NCBI GenBank assembly: GCA_029227175.1
Contig: JAQXZK010000069.1
Location: 1-64,000 of the forward strand
DNA: 64,000 bases
DNA from: Bacteroidales bacterium
GTDB taxonomy: Bacteria; Bacteroidota; Bacteroidia; Bacteroidales; Bacteroidaceae
Direction of reading: 5' to 3'
Shown here one piece after another: positions 20,473-30,783 of the stretch; the first letter of the stretch is position 1, and the number at the start of each line of letters is the position of its first letter. The position numbers were made by a program, and so were the translations under genes. Below the pieces are notes generated by a model, which saw only the letters and a list, made by a program, of their open reading frames with translations, was not told where the DNA came from and did not search any database.

Positions 20473-21480
20473 CTACAAACGGAATTTATTCCTGCGGAAG
20501 AGTGCGTAAAAGAAGACGGAATGGCGGGAACGCTCAGGTATCTCATCCATCTTGGCCAACTTCAAATTGGCACGACGAACCAAGCGATAGGAAGACTTCA
20601 TGAAGTGGTATTCCCTGCGGGCACGACGAACGGCACAGGCATCGCCCCAATGTCCACGCACGAGGAATAAGCAAAGAGCCACATAATCCAGGATGAAACG
20701 CATAAAAAGGACCGCATGCAACTGTCTGGCAGGCAGATTTTTATAAAGCATCAGCAGATTGTTCCGAAAATTGAGCAATGTCTTGCGAGGATTCGACTTG
20801 CTCAGCGTTGCGCCACCTACATGATAGACAACACTTTGCGGGATGCAGACAAGGTCACGACCACGAGCACGAAGCCGCCAGCAGAGGTCGACCTCCTCCA
20901 TGTGGGCAAAAAACCTCCCGTCAAGGCCTCCGGCAGCAAAGTAGTCCTGCCGACGAATGAAGAAAGCCGCTCCCGATGCCCAGAAGACAGGAGCAACCGT
21001 GTCATACTGTCCCTCGTCCTTCTCGACCCGGTTCAGCACACGCCCCCGGCAGAAAGGGAAACCCCAGCAGTCGAGGTAACCACCGGCCGCACCGGAATAT
21101 TCAAAATAAGCACGATTGTAGTAGTTCAGAATCTTGGGCTGGCAACCGGCCACCTCGGGATGAGCGTCCATATACTCCAGCATGGGCTGCAACCACCCTG
21201 ATGTAACCTCGACATCACTGTTCAGCATGACCACAAACTCGTTCTCCACCTCCTTCAGGGCGCGGTTATATCCCTCGGCGAAGCCGAAATTCTCGTCCAG
21301 GGCAATGAGTTTCACATGAGGAAAACGGTGAAACATCATGGAGACAGTGTCGTCGGTCGAGCCATTATCGGCCACATAGACATCTGCCATGTCCTGAGAA
21401 TGTTTGATAACTGACGGGAGGAAATGCTGTAACATCTCCGAGCCATTCCAATTGAGTATAACGACTGCGATTCGTTTCAT
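20473..21480 (-). CDS. Family 2 glycosyltransferase
   Basis: VVILNWNG, VYVADNGSTDDTVSMM, VVMLNSDVEVTSGWL. Confidence 0.95.
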   Translation of the reverse strand: MKRIAVVILNWNGSEMLQHFLPSVIKHSQDMADVYVADNGSTDDTVSMMFHRFPHVKLIALDENFGFAEGYNRALKEVENEFVVMLNSDVEVTSGWLQPMLEYMDAHPEVAGCQPKILNYYNRAYFEYSGAAGGYLDCWGFPFCRGRVLNRVEKDEGQYDTVAPVFWASGAAFFIRRQDYFAAGGLDGRFFAHMEEVDLCWRLRARGRDLVCIPQSVVYHVGGATLSKSNPRKTLLNFRNNLLMLYKNLPARQLHAVLFMRFILDYVALCLFLVRGHWGDACAVRRARREYHFMKSSYRLVRRANLKLAKMDEIPERSRHSVFFYALFRRNKFRL

Positions 21481-21548
21481 AAAGAATCCTTTTACTTTCT
21501 TGTACGTTGTAGGTTAGATGATGCTCTGCCAGCCGGGAAGAGCGAAGG

Positions 21549-22865
21549 TCAAACGATGGTGCCCAGAAGGGCTGTTCCGTCTGCATTAAAGTCGCCCAGA
21601 CGAACCTGGACAATGTGATTGTCGAGCGACGCGTCCTGTGGCACCTCCACACGTATATAATTAGGTGTAAAACCATGCATGGGCTGACCGTTCTTCGAGC
21701 GTTCCAGGAGAACAGGCATTGTCTGACCGACATGCTTCAGGTAAAAACTGCGGGTTTTCTCCTCAGAAATGTGCAGCAGGACCTGACTGCGCCAGTGCTT
21801 TTCCTCCGGCGTTACAGCATAGTCAATCTTCAGAGCCTGCGTACCGGGACGTTCGGAGTAACTGAACACATGAAGCTGGGACACATCCAGCGAGTCGATG
21901 AACGAGACCGCCTCGTCAAAAAGAATAGGCGTCTCACCACGTGCCCCGACAATGACATCCACCCCGATAAAGGCATCGGGGATGAGCCTGCGCACCGTCT
22001 CTACCTTGGAGCGGAAAAGCGACGTGTCATACCGTCGGCGCATCAGCCTCAGTATCTCGTCGCTGCCACTCTGCAAAGGAATGTGGAAATGAGGCATGAA
22101 CCGCTTGGAGCCAGCTACGAAGGAGATAATCTCGTCAGTAAGCAGATTAGGCTCAATGGACGAAATGCGGTAACGCTCAATTCCCTCCACCTCGTCAAGC
22201 GCCTTGACCAGGTCAAAGAAAGACTCACCCGTAGTGCGGCCGAAATCGCCGATGTTCACACCGGTAATGACAATTTCCTTTCCTCCCTCAGCCGCTGCCT
22301 GCTGTGCCTGCTCCACTAAGGACGCGATTGAGCCATTGCGACTGCGGCCACGGGCAAAAGGAATGGTACAGTACGAGCAGAAATAATCGCATCCGTCCTG
22401 CACCTTGAGGAAGAAGCGCGTCCTGTCACCACGCGAACACGACGGGGCGAAGGAGCGGATGTCCTTCAAAGGCGACGTGAACGACAAACCCTGCGTCCGC
22501 TTCTCCAAATTGCCGAGAAACTGCAACAAGTCACCCTTCTGCTCTGCTCCCAACACCAGGTCTACACCCTCCATGGACGACACCGTGTCGGGTTTTAGCT
22601 GGGCATAACAACCCGTCACCACGACAAACGCCCCGGGGTGCTGGCGCACCAGACGATGAATGGCCTGGCGGCATTTCTTATCAGCAACCTCTGTCACCGA
22701 GCAGGTGTTGATGACACAGATATCGGCCACCTCGCCGCGGCGTGCTGTGCGCACACCCGCTTCCTTCAGTTGGCGGCCTATAGTCGACGTCTCAGAGAAA
22801 TTAAGTTTACAACCCAGCGTATAAAAAACGGCTTTTTTATCCTGGAATATGGTTGAATCAATCAT
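21549..22865 (-). CDS. mtaB: tRNA (N6-threonylcarbamoyladenosine(37)-C2)-methylthiotransferase MtaB
   Basis: TLGCKLNFSETSTI, KVQDGCDYFCSYCTIPFARGRSRN radical-SAM cluster, C-terminal TRAM-like region. Confidence 0.95.
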   Translation of the reverse strand: MIDSTIFQDKKAVFYTLGCKLNFSETSTIGRQLKEAGVRTARRGEVADICVINTCSVTEVADKKCRQAIHRLVRQHPGAFVVVTGCYAQLKPDTVSSMEGVDLVLGAEQKGDLLQFLGNLEKRTQGLSFTSPLKDIRSFAPSCSRGDRTRFFLKVQDGCDYFCSYCTIPFARGRSRNGSIASLVEQAQQAAAEGGKEIVITGVNIGDFGRTTGESFFDLVKALDEVEGIERYRISSIEPNLLTDEIISFVAGSKRFMPHFHIPLQSGSDEILRLMRRRYDTSLFRSKVETVRRLIPDAFIGVDVIVGARGETPILFDEAVSFIDSLDVSQLHVFSYSERPGTQALKIDYAVTPEEKHWRSQVLLHISEEKTRSFYLKHVGQTMPVLLERSKNGQPMHGFTPNYIRVEVPQDASLDNHIVQVRLGDFNADGTALLGTIV

Positions 22866-23002
22866 GAATTAGCAACTTTTACGGCACAAAGATAAGGCTA
22901 AATATGATTCTACAACGCCTCAAAACGCAGGTTTGCAAACTTTTCTGAAAAAACAGTAAAAAAAATCGGGGTTCACGAGTACAACAAATATGAAAAACAT
23001 CA

Positions 23003-23010
23003 TACATTTG
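23003..23010 (+). promoter_or_regulatory. -7 promoter element (TACATTTG) for the small lipoprotein gene
   Basis: TAnnTTTG match upstream of 23066. Confidence 0.5.
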
Positions 23011-23065
23011 CAGCGTTTTCAAAAAAGGTATTTTAAAAGTTTAATTTTTTAAAAGGTAATTTGGT

Positions 23066-23275
23066 ATGAAAAAGTTAGTTTTGATGGCAGCAGCTATCGT
23101 TGCAGTATCTTTCGCTTCTTGCGGTAACAAGGCAGCATCTAACGCAGAAAACGCTGCAGCTGATTCAATCCGCATCGCAGATTCAATCGCAGCAGTTGAA
23201 CAGGCAGCTATGGAAGCAGCAGCACAGGCTGACACAACAGCATGTGACTCTGTTGCAGCAGAAGCAGCTGAATAA
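23066..23275 (+). CDS. Small Ala-rich lipoprotein
   Basis: 69 aa; MKKLVLMAAAIVAVSFASCGNK lipobox; own promoter and terminator. Confidence 0.8.
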   Translation: MKKLVLMAAAIVAVSFASCGNKAASNAENAAADSIRIADSIAAVEQAAMEAAAQADTTACDSVAAEAAE

Positions 23276-23309
23276 TTGACGCTGTCTCCTCCCGCGAGAA
23301 AATGAAAGT

Positions 23310-23349
23310 CTGACGTGTCACAACAATGGCACACCAGACTTTTTTATTT
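23310..23349 (+). terminator. Intrinsic terminator
   Basis: AAGTCTG..GTG...CAC..CAGACTT followed by TTTTATTT. Confidence 0.65.
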
Positions 23350-23394
23350 ATAAAACCGGACATCTTTACCATCTAAAACAAACATACATAAACC

Positions 23395-24726
23395 ATGAAA
23401 AAAAACATTTTCTTACTACTTATGCTTGCAACCACCATTGGAACGACGCAGGCAGTCCAACCGGAACGCCCTTTGTGCGAGCGTGTAAAACCGATTCAGG
23501 AAAAGATGTGGGAAAAACCACACCCCACAGACCAGTTTTCACAGGACATCAGATATCTCCTGATGCGCTCATGCCAATACCTGACCGGAGCATGGTGGAC
23601 AGACAAGAAACATTTTGACAAACAGGAGGCGCAGGACTACCTGGACTTCGGCGGAACCATCGAGAAATACATCCGCCCCATCGGCCACGCCGGATTCACC
23701 CTGGCCTTTGCCCTGAAAAGTGGCATCTACGACGAAACCATCACCAAGACTACGGCAGAGGAAGCCAAGAGAAAAACCGTCAGACTTATCAGCTCTATGG
23801 CACACCGCCACATGGCCAACAGCGGGAAAGAAGGTTGGGGAAACCTCTGGCAAAGTGCCCTCTGGGCAGCACAAGGGGCAGAGGCAGCCTGGATTATGTG
23901 GGACGAGCTCGATGCAAAGACCCGACAAGAGGTCTGCAACATGTTGGTATTTGAAGCCGACCGCTTCATAGACTACGAAGTCCCCTACTATCAGGATGCA
24001 ACCGGAAAAATTCTCTTCCCGGGCGATACCAAGGCTGAAGAAAACGCCTGGAACTCCAACATTACCACCATTGCCATGCTCATGCTGCCCGACCATCCGC
24101 ACTACAATTTGTGGGAAGCCAAGAACTACGAGCTGCAACTCTCGGCATACGCGGCCCCCGACGACCGGCAAATGACCCGTAAGATTGACGGACGACGCCC
24201 GTGCGACATTCTCAAAGGCAGCAACATCAACATGGACGGAACGGTGGTGAACCACCGCATTACACACCCCGACTACATGACCGCCATCATGCACAACACG
24301 ACCAACGGATGGCTGCACATCCTGGCCCGCCAGCCTGAGCTGGAAGCCTCTTCCTTCAATGGAGAGCGCGTCTACAAGGCTTTGACCGTAAACAAATACA
24401 ACGGAAAGACCATGTTCCTCGCCGACGAACAGGGACACGCCACCTCACAAGTTTATTTCCCGGAAGGCAATGACTGGGGTAACAGCCGCCAGGCCAACTA
24501 CTGGCTCATGGACATGATGGCTCACCTCTACGGATGGGACAACGGCGTGACACCCTCGGCACTCGACTTTGCCAAGGCACGCACGGCAACCATGATACAG
24601 ATGATAAACCGCGGCAACACCGGAGCCTATTACCAGACCCCGCAGGAAGACCGATTCGACACCCGTGAAGAATGGTTCGGCTGGCATATCGCCTTCGGAT
24701 ACATGGGATGGTGGCTGAAGAATTGA
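23395..24726 (+). CDS. Secreted protein of unknown function, possible (alpha/alpha)-barrel/polysaccharide-active
   Basis: 443 aa with signal peptide; Trp/Tyr-rich; fold assignment is only an impression. Confidence 0.6.
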   Translation: MKKNIFLLLMLATTIGTTQAVQPERPLCERVKPIQEKMWEKPHPTDQFSQDIRYLLMRSCQYLTGAWWTDKKHFDKQEAQDYLDFGGTIEKYIRPIGHAGFTLAFALKSGIYDETITKTTAEEAKRKTVRLISSMAHRHMANSGKEGWGNLWQSALWAAQGAEAAWIMWDELDAKTRQEVCNMLVFEADRFIDYEVPYYQDATGKILFPGDTKAEENAWNSNITTIAMLMLPDHPHYNLWEAKNYELQLSAYAAPDDRQMTRKIDGRRPCDILKGSNINMDGTVVNHRITHPDYMTAIMHNTTNGWLHILARQPELEASSFNGERVYKALTVNKYNGKTMFLADEQGHATSQVYFPEGNDWGNSRQANYWLMDMMAHLYGWDNGVTPSALDFAKARTATMIQMINRGNTGAYYQTPQEDRFDTREEWFGWHIAFGYMGWWLKN

Positions 24727-24810
24727 CAGCCCGACAGGCAATCTATGGATGCTACACAATATATAATATAATAAGGTAAAAACAACACAGCACAAGTCAC
24801 TAACAGCGAC

Positions 24811-26037
24811 ATGCAAGACCCACGTCACATACATATCAGCGACTACAACTACTGTCTGCCCGAGGAGCGGATTGCCAAATTCCCGCTTCCCCGGAGAGAC
24901 AGTTCGAAACTTCTGGTATACAGGCATGGCGAGGTGACACACGATGTCTTCACCTCGCTTCCGAAATACCTGCCTCCGCAGGAACTCATCATTTTCAACA
25001 ACACCAAAGTCATCCAGGCACGCCTGCACTTTCGGAAAGAGACCGGCGCGCTTATTGAAGTCTTCTGCCTGGAGCCCATCCAGCCCAACGACTATGCCCT
25101 CAACTTCCAGCAGACCGAACACGCGGCTTGGCTTTGCATGATTGGAAATCTGAAAAAATGGAAGGGCGAGACGCTGAAACGCGAGATGGATGTAAAAGGA
25201 AAACGCATCACCCTGACGGCCACACGCGGAGAAGCACGTGGAACGAGCCATTGGGTCGACTTTGCCTGGGATAATCCCAGCATAACCTTTGCCGACATTC
25301 TGGAGGTCTTCGGCGAACTCCCCATTCCACCCTACCTGAACCGCGAGACGAAAGAGAGTGACAAGATTACCTATCAGACCGTCTACTCCAAGATAAAAGG
25401 TTCCGTAGCGGCACCGACAGCAGGCCTGCACTTCACGCCTCAAGTGCTGGACAGCCTCAGACAAGGAGGCTGGGAGCTGGAAGAACTGACACTACATGTT
25501 GGTGCGGGGACATTCAAGCCGGTGAAAAGCGAAGAGATTGCAGGTCACGAGATGCACACGGAATACATATCGGTCAGCCGCGGCACAATCGAGAAACTGA
25601 TAGCCCACCAGGGCCAAGCCATCGCTGTCGGGACAACCTCCGTCCGTACACTCGAAAGCCTGTACCACATGGGAGTCACCCTGCTTCTACACCCAGAGGC
25701 GACCGACGAAGACCTGCACGTCAGGCAATGGCAGCCCTACGAAGAAGCGGAACGTACACAACACATCACGCCGACAGAAGCCCTGCATGCCTTGCTGGAC
25801 TACATGGACAAACACCACATCGACGTCCTGCACAACAGCACGCAAATTATCATCGCTCCGGGTTACCGGTACAACATCGTCAAAGCCATTATCACCAACT
25901 TCCATCAGCCGCAAAGCACACTCCTCCTGCTGGTATCGGCCTTTGTGAACGGCGATTGGAAAACCATTTACAACTACGCATTAAACAACGGTTTCCGCTT
26001 CCTAAGCTACGGAGACTCATCACTGCTCATACCATGA
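24811..26037 (+). CDS. queA: S-adenosylmethionine:tRNA ribosyltransferase-isomerase
   Basis: YNYCLPEERIAKFPLPRRDSSKLLVY, GSVAAPTAGLHFTPQVLDSL, LHVGAGTFKPV. Confidence 0.96.
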   Translation: MQDPRHIHISDYNYCLPEERIAKFPLPRRDSSKLLVYRHGEVTHDVFTSLPKYLPPQELIIFNNTKVIQARLHFRKETGALIEVFCLEPIQPNDYALNFQQTEHAAWLCMIGNLKKWKGETLKREMDVKGKRITLTATRGEARGTSHWVDFAWDNPSITFADILEVFGELPIPPYLNRETKESDKITYQTVYSKIKGSVAAPTAGLHFTPQVLDSLRQGGWELEELTLHVGAGTFKPVKSEEIAGHEMHTEYISVSRGTIEKLIAHQGQAIAVGTTSVRTLESLYHMGVTLLLHPEATDEDLHVRQWQPYEEAERTQHITPTEALHALLDYMDKHHIDVLHNSTQIIIAPGYRYNIVKAIITNFHQPQSTLLLLVSAFVNGDWKTIYNYALNNGFRFLSYGDSSLLIP

Positions 26038-26546
26038 ACCACGACAATAACAAGGAAATGTTTCCCATTGTAGATGAGGAAGGAAACATCATCAGCGCTG
26101 CCTCAAGAGGCGAATGTCATGGGGGAAGCCGTCTGCTCCACCCGGTAGTACACCTGCATGTGCTCAACTCAAAAGGCGAACTCTACCTGCAGAAAAGACC
26201 ACAATGGAAAGACATTCAGCCGGGGAAATGGGACACCGCCGTCGGCGGCCATGTAGACTTAGGAGAGAACATCGAACAAGCCCTGCGCAGGGAAGTGCGA
26301 GAAGAGATAGGCATAGAAGACTTCACCCCTACCAGCCTGATACACTACGTCTATGACTCGGTCAAAGAACGCGAACTGGTTTTCGTCCACAAAACCACCT
26401 ACGACGGTCCGGTCACACCCAGTGAAGAACTGGACGGCGGACGATTCTGGAGTTTCGAAGAGATACATGACAATCTGGGGAAAGAGGTCTTCACGCCAAA
26501 CTTTGAAAGTGAATTCCGGCAAATAGAACACCTGCTCACCGTCTGA
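26034..26546 (+). CDS. NUDIX hydrolase
   Basis: ATGA overlap with queA stop; Nudix box GGHVDLGENIEQALRREVREEIGI. Confidence 0.9.
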   Translation: MNHDNNKEMFPIVDEEGNIISAASRGECHGGSRLLHPVVHLHVLNSKGELYLQKRPQWKDIQPGKWDTAVGGHVDLGENIEQALRREVREEIGIEDFTPTSLIHYVYDSVKERELVFVHKTTYDGPVTPSEELDGGRFWSFEEIHDNLGKEVFTPNFESEFRQIEHLLTV

Positions 26547-26665
26547 CTGCCCACGCTGACCATACTTTCAAAATCCTTGTGTCCTGAAAAAAAAAAGGAA
26601 AATGATTGGTCAATTAAATAATATTGCCTAATTTGCACCCGTTAATCTTAAACAAAGACACAAAC

Positions 26666-28822
26666 ATGAAAGTATATCAGACTAATGAAATTAAGAACAT
26701 TGCCCTTTTGGGTAATGACGGTGCCGGAAAAACCACACTCACAGAATCGCTTCTCTACGAAGCCGGAGTGATTAAAAGACGTGGTCGCATCACCCAGAAA
26801 AACACAGTCAGCGACTACTTCCCCGTTGAACAGGAATACGGCTACTCCGTATTCACCACAGTTTTCCACACCGAATGGAACGGTAAAAAACTAAACATCA
26901 TCGACTGTCCGGGCAGCGACGACTTCGTTGGCTCAGCATTGACAGCCATGAATGTAACAGATACAGTCATCCTGTTGCTGAACGGTCAGTATGGCGTTGA
27001 AGTAGGCACGCAGAACCACTTCCGCTACACCGAGAAGCTGAAAAAACCGGTTATCTTTCTGGTCAACCAACTTGACAACGAGAAATGCGACTATGACATG
27101 ATTCTCGAGCAGTTGAAGAGCATCTATGGCTCCAAGGTTGTACCTATTCAATATCCGTTGAATCCCGGCCCGAACTTCAACTCTCTGATTGACGTACTGC
27201 TCATGAAAAAATATTCATGGGCTCCTGAAGGTGGCGCACCGACAATCGAAGAAATTCCAGCAGAAGAAATGGAAAAGGCTTCCGAAATGCACAAGGCACT
27301 GGTAGAAGCGGCTGCAGAGCACGACGAAACGCTGATGGAAAAATTCTTCGAATCAGAATCGCTCACGGAAGACGAGATGCGTGAAGGCATACGCAAGGGT
27401 CTTGCTGCCAGAGGCATGTTCCCGGTATTCTGCGTATGTGCCGGAAAGGACATGGGCGTAAGACGCCTGATGGAATTTCTCGGAAATGTTGTGCCGTTCG
27501 TAAGCGAAATGCCGAAGATACACAACACACGAGGCGAAGAAGTGACACCAGACCCCAACGGTCCTACCTCACTTTACTTCTTTAAGACTGCCGTAGAACC
27601 GCACATCGGTGACGTACAGTACTTCAAGGTAATGAGCGGAAAAGTGCACGAGGGAGATGACTTTATCAACGCCGACCGCGGCTCCAAAGAACGAATTGCA
27701 CAGATTTATGCCTGCGCAGGTGCTAACCGAATCAAAGTAGAAGAAATGGTAGCTGGTGACATAGGCTGTACGGTCAAATTGAAAGATGTCCACACAGGAA
27801 ACACCCTCAACGGGAAAGACAGCGAGCACCGCTTCAACTTCATCAAATATCCAAACTCTAAGTATTCACGTGCCATCAAACCGGTGAACGAAGCAGAGAC
27901 GGAAAAGATGATGGCCGTCCTAAACAGAATGCGCGAGGAAGATCCGACATGGGTAATCGACCAGTCTAAAGAATTGCGCCAGACGATTGTTCACGGACAG
28001 GGAGAATTCCACCTCCGCACCTTGAAGTGGCGTCTGGAAAACAACGAAAAAATCATGGTGAAGTTTGAAGAGCCACGCATCCCTTACCGTGAGACTATCA
28101 CCAAAGCGGCTCGTGCTGACTATCGCCACAAAAAGCAATCAGGTGGTGCCGGACAATTCGGTGAGGTACACCTCATTGTAGAACCCTATTACGAAGGCAT
28201 GCCTGCTCCTGACACCTATCGCTTCAACGGACAGGAGTTCAAGATTAACGTCAAGAGCCAGGACATCATTCCATTGGAATGGGGTGGCAAGTTGGTATTT
28301 ATCAACAGCGTTGTGGGCGGTGCCATTGACACGCGCTTCATGCCGGCCATCCTGAAAGGTATCATGAGCCGCATCGAGCAAGGCCCGCTGACCGGTTCGT
28401 ATGCTCGCGACGTCCGCGTAATCGTTTACGACGGAAAGATGCATCCGGTTGACTCCAACGAAATCTCATTCATGCTGGCAGGCCGCAACGCCTTCAGCGA
28501 AGCCTTCAAGAATGCAGGCCCGAAGATTCTCGAGCCTATCTATGACGTTGAGGTCCTGGTTCCAAGTGACAAGATGGGCGATGTCATGGGTGACCTGCAA
28601 GGCCGTCGAGGCATGATTATGGGCATGAACAGCGAAAACGGCCACGAAAAACTTATTGCCAAGGTTCCGCTGAAGGAAATGTCATCCTACTCTACTGCGC
28701 TCAGTTCGCTCACAGGTGGTCGCGCATCATTCAGCATGGAATTTGCAAGCTACGAACTTGTGCCGTCTGACGTTCAGGACAAACTCATCAAAGAATTTGA
28801 GTCCAAGCAGTCAGAAGATTAA
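26666..28822 (+). CDS. Elongation factor G paralogue (EF-G2 type)
   Basis: 718 aa with all EF-G domains; P-loop GNDGAGKT; G3 region IIDCPGSDDF rather than DTPGHVDF; start at MKVYQTNE. Confidence 0.93.
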   Translation: MKVYQTNEIKNIALLGNDGAGKTTLTESLLYEAGVIKRRGRITQKNTVSDYFPVEQEYGYSVFTTVFHTEWNGKKLNIIDCPGSDDFVGSALTAMNVTDTVILLLNGQYGVEVGTQNHFRYTEKLKKPVIFLVNQLDNEKCDYDMILEQLKSIYGSKVVPIQYPLNPGPNFNSLIDVLLMKKYSWAPEGGAPTIEEIPAEEMEKASEMHKALVEAAAEHDETLMEKFFESESLTEDEMREGIRKGLAARGMFPVFCVCAGKDMGVRRLMEFLGNVVPFVSEMPKIHNTRGEEVTPDPNGPTSLYFFKTAVEPHIGDVQYFKVMSGKVHEGDDFINADRGSKERIAQIYACAGANRIKVEEMVAGDIGCTVKLKDVHTGNTLNGKDSEHRFNFIKYPNSKYSRAIKPVNEAETEKMMAVLNRMREEDPTWVIDQSKELRQTIVHGQGEFHLRTLKWRLENNEKIMVKFEEPRIPYRETITKAARADYRHKKQSGGAGQFGEVHLIVEPYYEGMPAPDTYRFNGQEFKINVKSQDIIPLEWGGKLVFINSVVGGAIDTRFMPAILKGIMSRIEQGPLTGSYARDVRVIVYDGKMHPVDSNEISFMLAGRNAFSEAFKNAGPKILEPIYDVEVLVPSDKMGDVMGDLQGRRGMIMGMNSENGHEKLIAKVPLKEMSSYSTALSSLTGGRASFSMEFASYELVPSDVQDKLIKEFESKQSED

Positions 28823-28907
28823 GTGAGAATGGACAAGCCGAGGCCTTTTTATAAGGAAAGAACGGCATAAGACCAAAGATTAAACAGTTTTAGACAATAT
28901 TAGTTAG

Positions 28908-28958
28908 AGCAGAGGAGTGCGCCAGGGAACAATATTCCGGGCACTACCTCTGCTTTTT
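28908..28958 (+). terminator. Intrinsic terminator of fusA2
   Basis: AGCAGAGG-a-GTGC ... GCAC-ta-CCTCTGCT followed by a T tract. Confidence 0.7.
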
Positions 28959-29210
28959 ATTATGACAAATGCCGAAGGCGCGAAAGAGCAAGCATAAAGG
29001 AAAAGGGGTAAACATAAGAGTGCGAAGACATATACTTTGAGATGCGAAAGAGTGACAGAAATGTTATTTTTTTATTTAAAAAGATGCTCAATTAATATAA
29101 ACTCGGAAATATAATGTTAATATACAACATTCAAGAGAATCCGGAGAACAAATTCAAGGTTTTTGAGGTTAATTGTCGTTAACATCAAGTGACAAATAGA
29201 TATAAAAAAA

Positions 29211-29218
29211 TACATTTG
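29211..29218 (+). promoter_or_regulatory. -7 promoter element (TACATTTG) for rprX
   Basis: TAnnTTTG ends 4 bp before the ATG at 29223. Confidence 0.6.
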
Positions 29219-29222
29219 CAAT

Positions 29223-30773
29223 ATGAAAAAGTCAACGATATGGGCATTGGGTGTCTTAATGGCACTTTCATCTCTCGGTTTGCTGTACATGCAGATTCAC
29301 TACATCGAGGAAATGGTCAAGATGCGCAACGAGCAGTTTGATGAGTCTGTCAAGCGCGCCTTACAGGCTGCTTCCAAGGATGTCGAGACAGCGGAGGTTG
29401 ACCGCTGGCTTCGCGAGGATATTTCAGAGGAAGACCGCAAAGCCTGGCAAGAGTCTCAGCAGAAAACCGGCAGCGGCACCATTGTCCAGACTCATAAGTT
29501 CAACATGACTTCTCCCGACGGAAATATTCATTCAAGCATTGAGTTGAAGACTATCCGCAACCAGTTGTCTGAACTTCCCCGCGCCATGCTCTCCCGGAAA
29601 CACGGGAGGAAAAGCATACCCGAAACTTCGCGCAACATTGCCGACATTCTGAGAAACCGCTATCTCTACCAGCGTTCCCTGCTTGACGAGGTTGTCTGGC
29701 AGATGATTTACCGGGCAAGTGACCGCCCCATCGAAGAGCGTGTCAACTTCAGGAACCTGGACCAGTACATCAAGCTCGGCCTGATTGAAAACGGAATCAA
29801 CATTGCCTATCACTTCAAAGTCATCGACAACAATGGCAGGGAGGTCTACCGCTGCTCGGACTACGGCCAAGACGAACAGGAGAACAACACCTATATCCAG
29901 CCACTTTTCCTGAACGACCCTCCAGCCCGAATGAGCATGGTAAAGGTTTACTTCCCCGGCAAGCGAGACTACATCTACGACTCTGTGAGTTTCATGATTC
30001 CGTCGTTCATCTTCATCTTCGTCCTTTTGGCGACATTCATCTTCACCATTTGGGTTATCTTCCGCCAGAAGAAGCTCACTGAGATGAAGAATGACTTCAT
30101 CAACAACATGACCCATGAGTTCAAAACGCCGATTTCTACCATCTCACTGGCAGCCCAGATGCTGAACGATCCGGACCTCAGCAAGTCTCCGGCCATGTTC
30201 AGCCACATTTCGACGGTTATCAACGACGAGACAAAACGCCTGCGCTTCCAGGTGGAAAAGGTTCTTCAGATGTCTATGTTCGACCGGCAGAAGTCTCGGC
30301 TCAAGACTACTGAGATAGACGCTCACGAGATGCTTGGCGGCGTGATTAACACCTTTGCACTGAAGGTAGAGAGTTACAAGGGTAGCATCGACTTCGAACT
30401 GGAAGCAGAGAACTCCATGATTTTGGCTGACGAGATGCACATCACCAACGTAATGTTCAACCTCATGGACAATGCAGTCAAGTACCGCCGTCCCGATGTT
30501 GACCTTCACCTGATGGTCAAGACCTGGAACGAGTCTGACAAGCTGTTGATTTCCATCGAAGACAACGGCATTGGCATCAAGAAAGAAAGCCTGAAGAAGA
30601 TATTTGACAAGTTCTACCGTGTGCATACGGGCAACCGCCACGACGTGAAGGGTTTCGGCCTGGGACTGGCTTATGTCAAGAAAATCATTACCGAGCACAA
30701 GGGCAGCATCCGTGCCGAGAGTGAACTTGGAGTCGGAACGAAATTTATCATTGCATTACCAACTATTAAATAA
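29223..30773 (+). CDS. rprX: Sensor histidine kinase RprX
   Basis: N-terminal TM, periplasmic domain, H-box NNMTHEFKTPISTISLAAQML, N/G boxes; paired with rprY. Confidence 0.9.
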   Translation: MKKSTIWALGVLMALSSLGLLYMQIHYIEEMVKMRNEQFDESVKRALQAASKDVETAEVDRWLREDISEEDRKAWQESQQKTGSGTIVQTHKFNMTSPDGNIHSSIELKTIRNQLSELPRAMLSRKHGRKSIPETSRNIADILRNRYLYQRSLLDEVVWQMIYRASDRPIEERVNFRNLDQYIKLGLIENGINIAYHFKVIDNNGREVYRCSDYGQDEQENNTYIQPLFLNDPPARMSMVKVYFPGKRDYIYDSVSFMIPSFIFIFVLLATFIFTIWVIFRQKKLTEMKNDFINNMTHEFKTPISTISLAAQMLNDPDLSKSPAMFSHISTVINDETKRLRFQVEKVLQMSMFDRQKSRLKTTEIDAHEMLGGVINTFALKVESYKGSIDFELEAENSMILADEMHITNVMFNLMDNAVKYRRPDVDLHLMVKTWNESDKLLISIEDNGIGIKKESLKKIFDKFYRVHTGNRHDVKGFGLGLAYVKKIITEHKGSIRAESELGVGTKFIIALPTIK

Positions 30774-30783
30774 ACATACTACT

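Noticed and set aside
23395-24726. Assignment to a specific polysaccharide lyase or hydrolase family
   Set aside because: Only a general secreted, aromatic-rich character is visible; no motif certain enough to name a family.
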